Positions 30,001-38,800 of a DNA stretch of 64,000 nucleotides are shown here, piece after piece. A program made the position numbers and the translations under genes. How positions within the stretch are numbered: the stretch's first letter is position 1; each line of letters begins with the position of its first letter. The notes beneath the pieces are model-generated. The model did no database searches, was not told where the DNA came from, and saw only the letters and a list, made by a program, of their open reading frames with translations. The stretch lies in NCBI RefSeq assembly GCF_900110245.1, contig NZ_FOCZ01000006.1, forward strand, positions 373,004-437,003, read 5' to 3'. Origin of the DNA: Niastella yeongjuensis (lineage in GTDB: Bacteria; Bacteroidota; Bacteroidia; Chitinophagales; Chitinophagaceae).

Positions 30001-30493
30001 CCTGCACACCGGCTAATTTACCTACCATCGCCTGACTGAGTGTTGGCGAGGAAAGATTCAGCTCACTTGCCTTCACACTGGAAATAGAACCAGTAACATC
30101 ACTCTTCCTGAGTTTTTGGTAACCGATAGAAACCTCTTCCAGGGTTTTCACATCCTCTTTCATTTTAACCTCGATCTCTGCCTGGCTGGCAACTGCAATT
30201 TCCTGCGTTGCATAACCAGTAGAAGAAAACACCAATGTTGCATTTGCATTTACGTCAATACTGAATTTACCGTTGTCACCGGTCATAACCGCTTTATTCG
30301 ATTTCTTTACCTGCACACTTACTGCAGCCAGCGGCTGCCCTTTTTCGTCGGTTACAGTACCGGTAACTTTACTGGTTTGCGCCAATACCGGTATTGACAT
30401 AACCATACAGAGAACACCTATCCACCACCTGAGGTGCCGGAACATGCTACTGTAATCTGGAGTGAAACGTTTGTGTTGAATTACCTTTCCCAT
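27053..30493 (-). CDS. SusC/RagA-type TonB-dependent transporter (locus 2)
   Basis: The 1146-residue outer-membrane importer has a signal segment (IGVLCMVMSIPVLAQ, about 25-39), a carboxypeptidase-regulatory-like domain (about 43-115, TGTVTDEKGQPLAAVSV), the SusC junction LEEVSIGYQKLRKSDVTGS, a plug with LKDAASAAIYGSRASGGV (about 125-270), and the barrel. The first 16 residues before an internal Met make a long charged start; that internal Met (17) gives a more usual signal peptide and may be the true start. It is co-transcribed with the SusD gene downstream. A Gly-rich insertion GNGGGGTNGYNPATSGN (about 211-227) in the plug is longer than in the other SusC proteins here. Confidence 0.95.
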   Translation of the reverse strand: MGKVIQHKRFTPDYSSMFRHLRWWIGVLCMVMSIPVLAQTSKVTGTVTDEKGQPLAAVSVQVKKSNKAVMTGDNGKFSIDVNANATLVFSSTGYATQEIAVASQAEIEVKMKEDVKTLEEVSIGYQKLRKSDVTGSISSVKASELNLSSPTLSQAMVGKLAGVQVSQTSGAPYSGAKIRVRGVGSINASSEPLYVIDGYPVGGNVTQGVGNGGGGTNGYNPATSGNDVFINPDDIESIEVLKDAASAAIYGSRASGGVVLITTKRGKTGKGKLTYDFQLSSQSLAKKVKLLNADQFTDLFVNGRNANYKDILISKGVAWDDKFYSDDNATRVAKSGQQANNCSVCIIKDLYDFPTQKIIAPKYNTDWQDVLYNNALVTRHNLTFSGGNNGVRYLVSGGYLDQPGILASTFQQRVNLRTNIDADVSPKLKISSSVFITNNSNREVQEGRFNQGPILGALVYMPIFPAYNPDGSLALSYDNAGKQFDGFTYAFQGIENPLALAQRVNITRKGLRTTATASATYEILKGLTFKLNLGGQSYKEKYEYYYPTNLSSGVSGPGSSAATTAANSAAQTTDIQDRLAEYTLAYNKQIGKHSFNVLGGYTAQQSTTDILGVAAKNYSNDLVQQVTAGGPAAGDSYIILNTPGNTAGVPVTNTGKSNVTLLSYLGRVVYSYNSRYSLTGSFRTDASSRFGPENRWGKFGSVSAGWAVSNEEFYHDWLGAGSSLKLRGSWGLTGNNNIPNYGYEQSVTGSGGYVIGNTVNSANWAYGIADNTLGWESTKQFNFGTDITTLHNRVSIIANYYISNSYDLLFYKNVSAITGSSQVLTNLKNSKIRNAGFDLQLDVKAVQTKDFQLNVSGNIMTNKNKVMSLGDASEIQIAGGERSYVTHITRVGDPVGSFYGVKVAGMVRQADMDNVNADWAVYKANGNKIPAGYKMKAFPISTFSTTPLNPGDLYFQDKNGDGLITDADKDVIGSPYPKFNYGFNLSMSYKMFSFSASFNGSQGNKIMDAQDYYIRNMEGSGNQYAVIDQRYRSEAQPGNGHEYRSSRGGSQSNSTRLSDYYLQDGSYFRCTNMTLGVNLNSFAVTKKLGLAGLRWYASVDNAFTVTKYLGYNPEVDYNNGDNRTPGVDYGKYPLVRSFNTGVTVTF

Positions 30494-30584
30494 GGTTGAT
30501 TTTTATTGTGAGTAGATTCTTAATAAGATCGCTTATACTTTATAAATTACTTCGGAGATCTATAGAAGTAGAAGTACCTCGCCC

Positions 30585-31460
30585 CTACTTCCAACTAACC
30601 TTCATATCATTAACATTATCTCTTCGCGATGAGCTAACCGCTATGCCTTTCGAGTCACCATCGAGGAACGTAAATCCTTCCAGTTCATCGGTGCGGTCAA
30701 GGTCCACTACTTTAATTACCTGTTGTGTGCCGGTTTCCATTGATTTATTAAAATCCAGGTAGGTGAACCGCCATCTTCTGCCTTCTATCTGGTTCTGAAT
30801 AAGCACCAGTATATTCCTGGCGGCGATCCAGTGAAGATTTTGCACCCAGGGTGTACAGGTAAACTTTTTTACCAGCACGCCTTTTTCGCTGGTCTTTTTT
30901 GCATGTTGCAATAAGGCAGGATCGTATAGCCGCACTTCATTTCCTTTATCGCCATAATCGGCTGTGGCTACATACCACTTGCCTTTGTATTGCACGTATT
31001 CGGGCCGGGTTCCCTGTATGCAGGCATCATCTTCGATGGTATTGAGCAGGTTGCCATCCAGTGTGCCGGTGGTTAACAAACCCTGCCAGTTTACACAGTA
31101 TATCACTGCTTTCCATTTGGTACCGGCCGCATCGAGCCGAATGCTGTTTCCAATAAAAGTGGGTGCCTGTCCATTCCAGGCAATACCCGTTGGGTGATTG
31201 ATCACATCCACCCCATTCTCAGTAAGCTTAACTTCTTTATTTATGTAAACCGGTGAGTCGCCGGTCATTTTAAATTCGCGGATCATACCTACTTCCCGAT
31301 CACCATATAAGAACAGGCGTCCTTTTTGAAAAGAGGCACCCTGACAGGCTCCTAGTGAATCGACTGTGCGGGCCTGCTCAATTTGCATATTGATATTGGC
31401 TGGATGGTCTGAGGAGAATAGAAAGAACAAGCTTGTTGCCACAATGGAGAAAAGTTTCAT
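30585..31460 (-). CDS. Secreted protein, probably a beta-propeller
   Basis: I start the gene at the ATG at 31460, which gives a clear signal peptide (MKLFSIVATSLFFLFSS); an ATG 60 bases upstream would add a non-signal extension. The 291-residue product has repeated beta-strand phrases such as GRLFLYGDREVGMIREF, HPTGIAWNGQAPTFIGNSIR, GKWYVATADYGDKGNEVRLY and DELEGFTFLDGDSKGIAV, spaced about 40-50 residues, as in propellers of the lactonase/strictosidine-synthase type. I cannot see a known active site. It lies 91 bases upstream of SusC on the same strand and may bind or cleave what SusC imports. Function unknown. Confidence 0.7.
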   Translation of the reverse strand: MKLFSIVATSLFFLFSSDHPANINMQIEQARTVDSLGACQGASFQKGRLFLYGDREVGMIREFKMTGDSPVYINKEVKLTENGVDVINHPTGIAWNGQAPTFIGNSIRLDAAGTKWKAVIYCVNWQGLLTTGTLDGNLLNTIEDDACIQGTRPEYVQYKGKWYVATADYGDKGNEVRLYDPALLQHAKKTSEKGVLVKKFTCTPWVQNLHWIAARNILVLIQNQIEGRRWRFTYLDFNKSMETGTQQVIKVVDLDRTDELEGFTFLDGDSKGIAVSSSRRDNVNDMKVSWK

Positions 31461-31601
31461 AAACAGTGTTTTGATGATATAAACGGATGAGGCAGGAAGT
31501 AAGCCGTACGAGACAGGCAATACGAATCCGAAACCAGTAGCGAGCTACGATTTTCAGCTGTTTCTTATTTCTTATTTCCTACTTCTAAATTCTTTCCCGG
31601 A

Positions 31602-32858
31602 CTAAGGATCTAATGGTTCAGTTGGATTAATTTGTAATGCTTCAATGGCTGGAAAAAACTCAGCTTCCGTTTCCGTAAGGCGTTTGCCATTTTGAAAGGG
31701 TACTTCATTTAACTCCTTTAAGCATCTCGCGGCAAGTGTGTTAGTGATCATCATACTTTGCCCACCTGAAGTGGTAGTGACACAGGCTTTGTTGAAGGGC
31801 ATTCCATATCGGTAAATGAGCCGTACGCAGTTTCGTAAATTAGTAGTTGTATGCCTGGCATGTGGCTCAATGATGATGGCGTTTTCGGGTATATTCAATT
31901 TTTCGATCAGGAACTTTTTCATTTCAATGGCTTCGCACCAGGTGGTTTTGTACGGATGTACTTTACCGCCCGATACCACCACAAAAGGCGCAGCGCCTTT
32001 TTTATATTGCACGGCAGCCAGTCTGCAACGCAACATACCTTCAGCACTTAATGGCGTCTGGGGTTCTTCAGGTCCCGCACCAGGTACCAGGATCACAGAA
32101 TAGGGATACGCATTCCATTTAATAGTTTTGATCCTGTCAAACGCCGCTTTGTTCGCTTTTTCTGTCATAGGTTCGTAATCGGCTGCCTGTTCACGCTCGT
32201 TTATTTCCAGGTAACGAAGCGCACAGGTAAGGGAGGGTACAAAAAACAAACGGGCATCGGCACATTCGCTGGCTACGGTATAGGTGGTAGTATATAATAA
32301 TGAACCGTAGCGTCTGTCATGTACATTGAAGCTGATGGAATCAATGAGGGGATAATTCGGTTTTTTACCTTCAGCATATACGCCAATGGCATAGTTGATA
32401 CCACGTGCATCCTGCTCCCAGGCTTTTACCAGCATTTCCGCAGGGGCACTGTTCTTATATAAGATATAGGCACCGGAAGCAATCAAATGTTTTTGCACTA
32501 AACGGCCCAACGCATTGTTATTATTATATAATGCCATTAAACGGGCGCTTACGTCACTAATTTCTTTTTCGCTAAACTCCATGCGTTCTGCATAACAGGC
32601 CAAATTACCAGTGCATTCTTTACCGGCTTTTGAAAGACCTGCCAGTTTGTTTGCTGCTATAGAAGCCAGTAAGGTATCGTGTTCCAACATCTTTGCTACC
32701 ACACTATCCTGTTGCAACAGGGTAAGCAAGTAGTAGTTCTTTGATTGCACAAAGTTGTTGCCCCTGATCAGTTTGTAGTGGGGATCCGGTGTAGTCTGTT
32801 GACCATTTACTATAATACCAATACCAAATAAAAGTGTAGCCAGTACAAATATTCTCAT
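31602..32858 (-). CDS. YdcF/SanA/ElyC-type (DUF218) protein with N-terminal extension
   Basis: The 418-residue secreted protein has a signal sequence (about 1-19, IGIIVNGQ) and a C-terminal DUF218 domain (about 250-395): VILVPGAGPEEP, then PFVVVSGGKVHP, an IPENAIIIEPHARHTTTN segment and ACVTTTSGGQSMM. These match the GAG/SGG/E-x-x-ARxT pattern of YdcF/SanA proteins, which bind nucleotide- or lipid-linked sugars or affect the cell envelope; the true reaction is unclear. The N-terminal 230 residues are extra compared with the usual length of about 200-260 and are not recognised. It reads in the same direction as the locus 2 genes, 141 bases upstream of the propeller gene. Confidence 0.8.
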   Translation of the reverse strand: MRIFVLATLLFGIGIIVNGQQTTPDPHYKLIRGNNFVQSKNYYLLTLLQQDSVVAKMLEHDTLLASIAANKLAGLSKAGKECTGNLACYAERMEFSEKEISDVSARLMALYNNNNALGRLVQKHLIASGAYILYKNSAPAEMLVKAWEQDARGINYAIGVYAEGKKPNYPLIDSISFNVHDRRYGSLLYTTTYTVASECADARLFFVPSLTCALRYLEINEREQAADYEPMTEKANKAAFDRIKTIKWNAYPYSVILVPGAGPEEPQTPLSAEGMLRCRLAAVQYKKGAAPFVVVSGGKVHPYKTTWCEAIEMKKFLIEKLNIPENAIIIEPHARHTTTNLRNCVRLIYRYGMPFNKACVTTTSGGQSMMITNTLAARCLKELNEVPFQNGKRLTETEAEFFPAIEALQINPTEPLDP

Positions 32859-33138
32859 GTTGCCTTAGTTGGAATAATCGAATGCAAAATTGGTTTAGTT
32901 GCGTTATTCTATTATCAATAAGACATTATGCAATTATTAAATGTAAGTAAGAACGACAATAACGACAGTTGAAAAAGCAGGTTAATGCGGTTATGGCAAC
33001 TATTAATGCATTTAATAATTGAATGAGTTGCAAAAAGGTTCAGAACATAAAACCCCTGAGAAACATATCGTTTCCCCGGGGAAGTGATACAGGATCCCGG
33101 ATAATGCATCATTTTCAAAGGATAATAACCGTATACTT

Positions 33139-33152
33139 TGTAATCGGTTACA
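33139..33152. promoter_or_regulatory. LacI-type operator-like palindrome, copy 1
   Basis: TGTAATCGGTTACA has TGTAA/TTACA arms around a central CG, the form of operators used by LacI/GalR-family repressors (central CG, 14-16 bases). With flanks, TTTGTAATCGGTTACAT is identical to the copy at 33529-33545. Confidence 0.55.
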
Positions 33153-33530
33153 TGCAATCAGCGGTATACAGCTTTATAAAACCGGCATTTTAAAAAAAGC
33201 TGTCCGGCAGTTAATAAAATACCGGTTTTTGCAAAAATCATATCATAAACAGCATGCGTTTCAATACCTCCACCTGTTATTAATTACTTTTTAAACAATT
33301 TCTGCCCAAAATCCTTAAACCACTGACATATATCATATTACTATGGTCATGGTTTTTAAAGGGGACTGCCAGTTCAACTCCCCACCTGCCGTGTTTTCCC
33401 AAAGATCATGGCGTCCTGCCTGGTTTTTTTGGAATCGATTTCAGGTCACCCTTATTTATGCTCCCGTCCCCATTAAAACGTTCATGTGCTGCAATTAGAA
33501 ATCTTTTACCGAAAAAGTGCCAATTATTTT

Positions 33531-33544
33531 TGTAATCGGTTACA
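33531..33544. promoter_or_regulatory. LacI-type operator-like palindrome, copy 2
   Basis: The same 14-mer TGTAATCGGTTACA as at 33139, 392 bases further on, with the same flanks. It sits just upstream of a TAATTTCG -7-like box (33563-33570), a good position for a repressor acting on the SusC promoter. No LacI-family gene is in the window, so the regulator would be encoded elsewhere. Confidence 0.6.
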
Positions 33545-33842
33545 TTTTCTTTAGAAATTATATAATTTCGTCTCTGATAGCACCGCTGCTATCTCACCGA
33601 TTGATAACGATTGAGAATTGAATAACTAATTGCTGTATGCTGCTTGCGGAAAATCTTTCAATTGCCAAACCGGGGCTATGTCCTTCTTCCATAGCCCCAT
33701 TCCCTGTAGTTATACCTCATTATTATACTGAATTAACAATAGTTCATTGCAATCTGACCCGGGTTGCAGAACCAGCCGGCTACCCTAACCAGTTACCCTC
33801 CCGTTCCATAATCATTTATTAGTAACGCATTAAAATCAAACT

Positions 33843-36800
33843 ATGCTCATGCAAAAGTTAACTAAGCACAAAATAATAGCCAGCTTTTTCCGGTTATCTA
33901 CCGGGCGGTTATTATTTGTTCTATTTTCCACTGCTTGTCTGTTGAGCGGGCCTATCTCAGCATTCGCCCAGGGAACAACCGTTCATGGCCGGGTTACCAG
34001 TGATTCAGGCTCAGCTATAGCAGGTGCTACTGTTTCCATAAAAGGAACCAACACCGGCACTTCCACCAACGAAAAAGGTGAATTTACCATAGCAGCCACT
34101 AAAGGGGCTGTGCTCGTTATTTCAAACATTGGATTTAAAGCAAAAGAAGTGACTGTAGGAAACAGTGATCAATTGACCGTTCAACTGACCGCTGTTACCC
34201 AAAGTTTTGACGAAGTAGTAGTGGTTGGTTATGGTACCCGCCGCAAAAAAGACCTTACTGGTTCTGTTGCCAGTGTAAACCTGGAAACAATGGCCAATTC
34301 TCCCAATACCAACGTTGGTCAATATTTGCAGGGAACGGTACCGGGACTAAATGTTGGGTTGTCAACATACGCCGGTGGCACGCCGCCCATTTCGGTTCGT
34401 GGACAAAATACCCTTAGCGGTAACCAGAATGTACTGATTATCGTTGACGGTATTCAATACACCGGCTCGCTATCATCTATCAATCCTGATGACATTTCTT
34501 CTATAGATGTATTAAAAGACGCCAGCTCTACCGCGGTATATGGAGCGCAGGCCGCCAATGGTGTATTATTGATCACTACCAGAAAAGGCCGTGCCGGCAA
34601 AACAAGGATCAGTTTTTCCAGTTCTTACGCCAGCCAAAAACCCACCAGTGACCTGCGGCCAATGAACCGTGAAGAATACCTGAAAAATATAACAGAGGCA
34701 ACCTGGAATAAGGCATACCTGGCTCCCGATTATACCACACCGGACCCAAGCTTCAATGTGGCGGATTGGGTAGATGCCACCATGAAAGTCAATGGTCAGT
34801 TATTGCCCTATGATTATAACTGGTACGATGCGGCTACCAATACCGGAAACATCATTGAAAATAACCTGAGCATTTCAGGTGGCAGCGACAAGGTCACTTA
34901 CCTGTTATCAGGCGGCCTGACCAATCAAAAGGGATTTGTCATCAATGATATCTTTAAAAGAAAAAGTATCCGGGCCAATATTGAGGTAAAACCGCTCACC
35001 TGGTGGAAGGTAGGAATCATTTCCAGCGGGTCATTTGTAAACCAGGATGGGGCCGAACCTTCTTTGAACAGCATTATGCGCTGGTCGCCCCTGCAAGAGC
35101 CATACGATTCTGCCGGCAAGTTGATTCCCTTCCCTACCAAAACACTGGAACCTAATCCATTTTCAACTTATTATGTTGATGATAAGGAAAGACACAATTA
35201 TTTGTTTGCGAACGTGTATACCGACATCGACTTCCCCTTTCTGAAAGGACTCAATTACCGCATGAACTTCGGTAATAATTATACCGTTGATCAGCATTTT
35301 TTCAGCAGCATTTATGGCGCCAACTCGACCGGGGAAGCCTCAAAATACAATAGAGAATATTATGACTACACATTCGATAATATTCTCACCTATAGTAAAA
35401 CATTCGGCAAACATGATATTTCAGCCACCTTATTATATGGTGCCATAGAAAGAAGAGCAGACTCTACCTACGCAAGAGCAACCGGGTTCGACCGGCTTAA
35501 CCTTAGTTATAATAATCTTTCCCTTGGCACTGTTTTTAATGATACAACGGGCCAGTGGACAGAAAGGCTGAACTACCAAATGGCAAGGTTTAATTATAAA
35601 TTCAACGATAAATACCTGTTAACGGCTACCATTCGCCGCGATGGCTTCTCGGGATTTGCCGCCAACAATAAGTATGCTTACTTTCCCACAGCAGCCCTGG
35701 GTTGGATCATTTCTTCAGAAGACTTCATGAAAGATATTTCTTTCGTGAACTACCTGAAGCTAAGAGCAGGTTATGGTTTAAGTGGCAACCAAACACCGAG
35801 ATACACTTCCATAGCCAGGGTAAATGTTAATCCTTCTTATGTATTTGGCGATGGAGGCAACCCGGCCATTGGCCAGCAGGTAGTAGCCCTTGGTAACCCC
35901 GATCTGAAATGGGAAAAAACACGCGGGTTAAACTTCGGCATCGACTTCAACCTGATCAATAACCGGCTTTATGGTAACATCGATGCTTATTTCAACAGCA
36001 CCAAAGATCTTTTATACAGTATTGCCATCCCGGATATTACCGGCTTCAGCATCATTCAAACCAATGTGGGCGAATTGCGCAACAATGGTATAGAGGCATC
36101 CATCTCTTATAAAATTCTGGACCAGCAAAATTTTCACTGGACAGCTACCGCCAACGTATGGGCTAACCGGAACAAGATCGTTACTATTACAGGAACCGAT
36201 GCGGATCATGATGGCAAAGAAGATGACCTGCCGGCAAGCGGCCTGTTCATCAACAAATCACGCAACGCCATATACGATTACCAACCCAACGGTATTTATC
36301 AGGTTGGTGAAACGCCTATCCCTGGCTTTATTACAGGCACAGAACGCCTGGTTGACCAGAACAAGGATAATGATATTACGCCCGACAAAGACCGGGTTTT
36401 CCTGGGTCGCAGAGAACCAGCTTACCAGCTCAGCCTGTATAACCAGTTCTCGTGGAAAGCGCTGTCGGTAAGTATTTTCTTCAATTCTATTCAAGGTGGC
36501 AAAGATGGCTTCCTGGGCCCCAACAGTCCTTTCTACTTCCGTGACGATAATGCCATCCGTAATAATTATCCGGTTCAAACAGATTTCTGGTCGCCTGCGA
36601 ATCCTTCGGGAAAATATCCCCGCAATATTTCAGGCACACATGCCAAGGTTGAGCCCGCTGCCGCTACAGGCAATCCAACGGTTCACCAGATATGGCAGAA
36701 AAGAAACTTTATCAGATTGCAGGATGTATCTGTTTCCTATAATCTTACCAGCCTGATCAAGACCATAAAATTCCAGTCGCTGAGTGTATTTGTAAGCGGA

Positions 36801-36938
36801 AAGAACTTAAAAACCTGGACCAACTGGGAAGGCTGGGACCCTGAAGCACTTGATCTCAATAATCAACCTATGGGCTTAATAACTAACGGACGACCAGTAA
36901 TGAAATCATTTTCAGTGGGCGTGAACATCACCTATTAG
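33843..36938 (+). CDS. SusC/RagA-type TonB-dependent transporter (locus 3)
   Basis: The 1031-residue outer-membrane importer has a signal sequence ending AFAQ (about 1-43), a carboxypeptidase-regulatory-like domain (about 46-118, HGRVTSDSGSAIAGATV), the junction FDEVVVVGYGTRRKKDLTGS (a classic SusC phrase), a plug with LKDASSTAVYGAQAANGVLL (about 130-245), and the barrel ending SFSVGVNITY. A second ATG two codons in is an alternative start. It pairs with the SusD gene 33 bases downstream. With GH2 and GH43 enzymes following, the imported glycan probably carries both beta-galactose-like and xylose or arabinose residues. Confidence 0.96.
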   Translation: MLMQKLTKHKIIASFFRLSTGRLLFVLFSTACLLSGPISAFAQGTTVHGRVTSDSGSAIAGATVSIKGTNTGTSTNEKGEFTIAATKGAVLVISNIGFKAKEVTVGNSDQLTVQLTAVTQSFDEVVVVGYGTRRKKDLTGSVASVNLETMANSPNTNVGQYLQGTVPGLNVGLSTYAGGTPPISVRGQNTLSGNQNVLIIVDGIQYTGSLSSINPDDISSIDVLKDASSTAVYGAQAANGVLLITTRKGRAGKTRISFSSSYASQKPTSDLRPMNREEYLKNITEATWNKAYLAPDYTTPDPSFNVADWVDATMKVNGQLLPYDYNWYDAATNTGNIIENNLSISGGSDKVTYLLSGGLTNQKGFVINDIFKRKSIRANIEVKPLTWWKVGIISSGSFVNQDGAEPSLNSIMRWSPLQEPYDSAGKLIPFPTKTLEPNPFSTYYVDDKERHNYLFANVYTDIDFPFLKGLNYRMNFGNNYTVDQHFFSSIYGANSTGEASKYNREYYDYTFDNILTYSKTFGKHDISATLLYGAIERRADSTYARATGFDRLNLSYNNLSLGTVFNDTTGQWTERLNYQMARFNYKFNDKYLLTATIRRDGFSGFAANNKYAYFPTAALGWIISSEDFMKDISFVNYLKLRAGYGLSGNQTPRYTSIARVNVNPSYVFGDGGNPAIGQQVVALGNPDLKWEKTRGLNFGIDFNLINNRLYGNIDAYFNSTKDLLYSIAIPDITGFSIIQTNVGELRNNGIEASISYKILDQQNFHWTATANVWANRNKIVTITGTDADHDGKEDDLPASGLFINKSRNAIYDYQPNGIYQVGETPIPGFITGTERLVDQNKDNDITPDKDRVFLGRREPAYQLSLYNQFSWKALSVSIFFNSIQGGKDGFLGPNSPFYFRDDNAIRNNYPVQTDFWSPANPSGKYPRNISGTHAKVEPAAATGNPTVHQIWQKRNFIRLQDVSVSYNLTSLIKTIKFQSLSVFVSGKNLKTWTNWEGWDPEALDLNNQPMGLITNGRPVMKSFSVGVNITY

Positions 36939-36971
36939 TTTAGTTTATCTATTACGGTTAAAAAAATTAAC

Positions 36972-38699
36972 ATGAAACGATACGCATATATATTATTGGC
37001 GACGCTTACAGCCGGAAGCCTTTCCTGCAAGAAAAGCTTCCTCGATGAAAACCCTTCCTCCTTCTTAAGCACCAGCAACGCCTTTAACACAGAGGCCGAT
37101 TTTAATGCCTCAATTAATGACTTATACGGTCTGGTTAGAAGTCATTATTATACGGTCAATGACTTCAACCCATTCTGGTACATGTACCGCACAGATGCTT
37201 ATTACGATGCTACGGCCACTGCGGCTAACCTGCCCGGAGAGATTGCCGCCAGCGCCACAGCCATCACCAACTTTGCCTGGGCGCCGCATTACAAGATCAT
37301 TGAGGAAGCGAACACCATTCTTCACCGGCTTCCTACTTCCAGCCTTACGGCAGCACAACAAACTTTATTTGAAGCAAAAGCCAAGTTTTTCAGGGGGCTG
37401 GCTTACCGGGCGCTTGGTTATTTATATGGCGGCGTTCCGCTGAACTTAAATGAAATAGAAACACCCAAAACAGACTTCACCCGCGCTACCAGGGAAGAAG
37501 TATACGCACAGGTAGAAGAAGACCTGAATTTTGCAGCTGCCAATCTACCCGATATCGCCTCCACATCCGTGAAGGATGGAGAGATCAGCAGCACGGCTGC
37601 TTATCACCTGCTTGCCGAAGTATATAATGCCGACAAACAATATCAGAAAGCGGTTGATGCAGCCACAAAGGTCATCAATAACCCGGCCATGAAACTGATG
37701 ACAACCCGGTTCGGCACCCGCAGAACAGTTACGCCCGGCGATGTGTATTGGGACCTGTTCCAGCGTGGTAATCAAAACAGAAAATCAGCCGGCAACACAG
37801 AAGCCATATGGGTAATACAAATTGAAACAGATGTACCAGGCGGCGGCGGCAGTACCACCGGTGGATCACAATTTGGCGTATATGCAGCAGAACGCGTACA
37901 TGCCCCACTGGTACGGGATTTAACATCGCCGGTAGGCACCACCAAAGTCCCTTTGTTTAACTGGCCTATGGGTGATTATACCGGTGGGCGGGGTGTAGGC
38001 TTCCTGGCCCCTTCTTACTGGTTCAGCGATACCGTTTGGCAAAGCGATTTCATCAACGATATTCGCAATGCGAATAACAATTTTGTCAGGGAATTTGTGT
38101 CGAACAATCCGCAAAGCCCTTATTATGGTAAAATAATTTCCACTCAAAACCCGCCTGGAGATTTAACCGGCATCAATGGACCTATTCAAAAAGGAAAATG
38201 GGACCGGGCATTTTACCCTTATCAATCAAAGTGCAGCCAGCCATACGATTATCCAACTTCTTTATATGCCAACCCAACATCAACAGACCCTGTACAAAAG
38301 TATGCGCTGAAAGCAGGTGCAGGTGGTACCTATATCGATCAGTATATGAGCCGGCTGGCCGAAACCTTCCTGCTCAGAGCAGAGGCCTATGTTGGCTTAA
38401 ATAACACAACGGCGGCTGCAGCTGACATCAATGCAGTAAGAAGAAGGGCAGGTGCGTCGGATGTATTATCAGCTAACGTAAATCTTGATTACATACTCGA
38501 CGAACGACTCAGGGAGTTGGGCATCGAAGAAAAAAGAATGTTAACCCTGATGCGTTTGGGCAAGTGGGTGGAAAGGACCCGGAAATGCAATCCATTTTAT
38601 GGCCCTCAAATGAAAGACAATTACAACTTATGGCCCATACCCGTTACTGAAATTGAAAAGAACAATAAGGCAGTACTTGAACAAAACCCGGGCTATTAA
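36972..38699 (+). CDS. SusD/RagB family glycan-binding lipoprotein (locus 3)
   Basis: The 575-residue lipoprotein (Cys19, GSLSC) opens with KKSFLDENPSSFLSTSNAF, as SusD proteins do. Family marks are AKAKFFRGLAYRALGYLYGG (about 137-156), the C-terminal LAETFLLRAEAYVGL (about 462-476) and LDERLRELGIEEKRMLTLMR (about 513-532). It forms the lid of the SusC transporter encoded before it. A strong terminator at 38725-38765 separates it from the GH2 gene, so the enzymes may be made at a lower level than SusCD or need a second promoter. Confidence 0.95.
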   Translation: MKRYAYILLATLTAGSLSCKKSFLDENPSSFLSTSNAFNTEADFNASINDLYGLVRSHYYTVNDFNPFWYMYRTDAYYDATATAANLPGEIAASATAITNFAWAPHYKIIEEANTILHRLPTSSLTAAQQTLFEAKAKFFRGLAYRALGYLYGGVPLNLNEIETPKTDFTRATREEVYAQVEEDLNFAAANLPDIASTSVKDGEISSTAAYHLLAEVYNADKQYQKAVDAATKVINNPAMKLMTTRFGTRRTVTPGDVYWDLFQRGNQNRKSAGNTEAIWVIQIETDVPGGGGSTTGGSQFGVYAAERVHAPLVRDLTSPVGTTKVPLFNWPMGDYTGGRGVGFLAPSYWFSDTVWQSDFINDIRNANNNFVREFVSNNPQSPYYGKIISTQNPPGDLTGINGPIQKGKWDRAFYPYQSKCSQPYDYPTSLYANPTSTDPVQKYALKAGAGGTYIDQYMSRLAETFLLRAEAYVGLNNTTAAAADINAVRRRAGASDVLSANVNLDYILDERLRELGIEEKRMLTLMRLGKWVERTRKCNPFYGPQMKDNYNLWPIPVTEIEKNNKAVLEQNPGY

Positions 38700-38724
38700 C
38701 CGGGAAGGCTCTGATTAAACCAGC

Positions 38725-38765
38725 ACTAAGGAGGGAAACTAACTCATCTCTCCTTAGTTTTTTTT
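38725..38765 (+). terminator. Terminator between SusD and GH2 inside locus 3
   Basis: A perfect 9-bp stem ACTAAGGAG/CTCCTTAGT with a 16-base loop is followed directly by seven T. It lies 26 bases after the SusD stop and 36 bases before the GH2 ATG, so it works inside the locus rather than at its end. Confidence 0.8.
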
Positions 38766-38800
38766 AATTCAGTATATTCATATTGACAAAATAGTTGTTC

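Larger units (their letters stand above)
32859..33842. other. Large intergenic region holding locus 3 control sites
   Basis: This 984-base AT-rich stretch lies between divergent genes and has no convincing gene; frames of 61 and 80 codons lack codon character or signals. It holds two identical operator-like palindromes (33139 and 33531), an imperfect 14-bp inverted repeat around AAACCGG at 33178-33191 and 33212-33225, and a TAATTTCG -7-like box at 33563-33570 downstream of the second operator. The leader to the SusC ATG would be about 260 bases. Confidence 0.55.

Noticed and set aside
31461-31520. Longer start for the propeller-like protein
   Set aside because: The extra 20 residues are not signal-like, while the ATG at 31460 opens a typical signal peptide.
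32915-33157. Minus-strand frame of 80 codons in the spacer before locus 3
   Set aside because: It crosses an operator-like palindrome, has low-complexity hydrophobic composition and no start signal; more likely non-coding control DNA.
33637-33822. Plus-strand frame of 61 codons just before the locus 3 SusC
   Set aside because: No recognisable features, and it sits in the expected untranslated leader.
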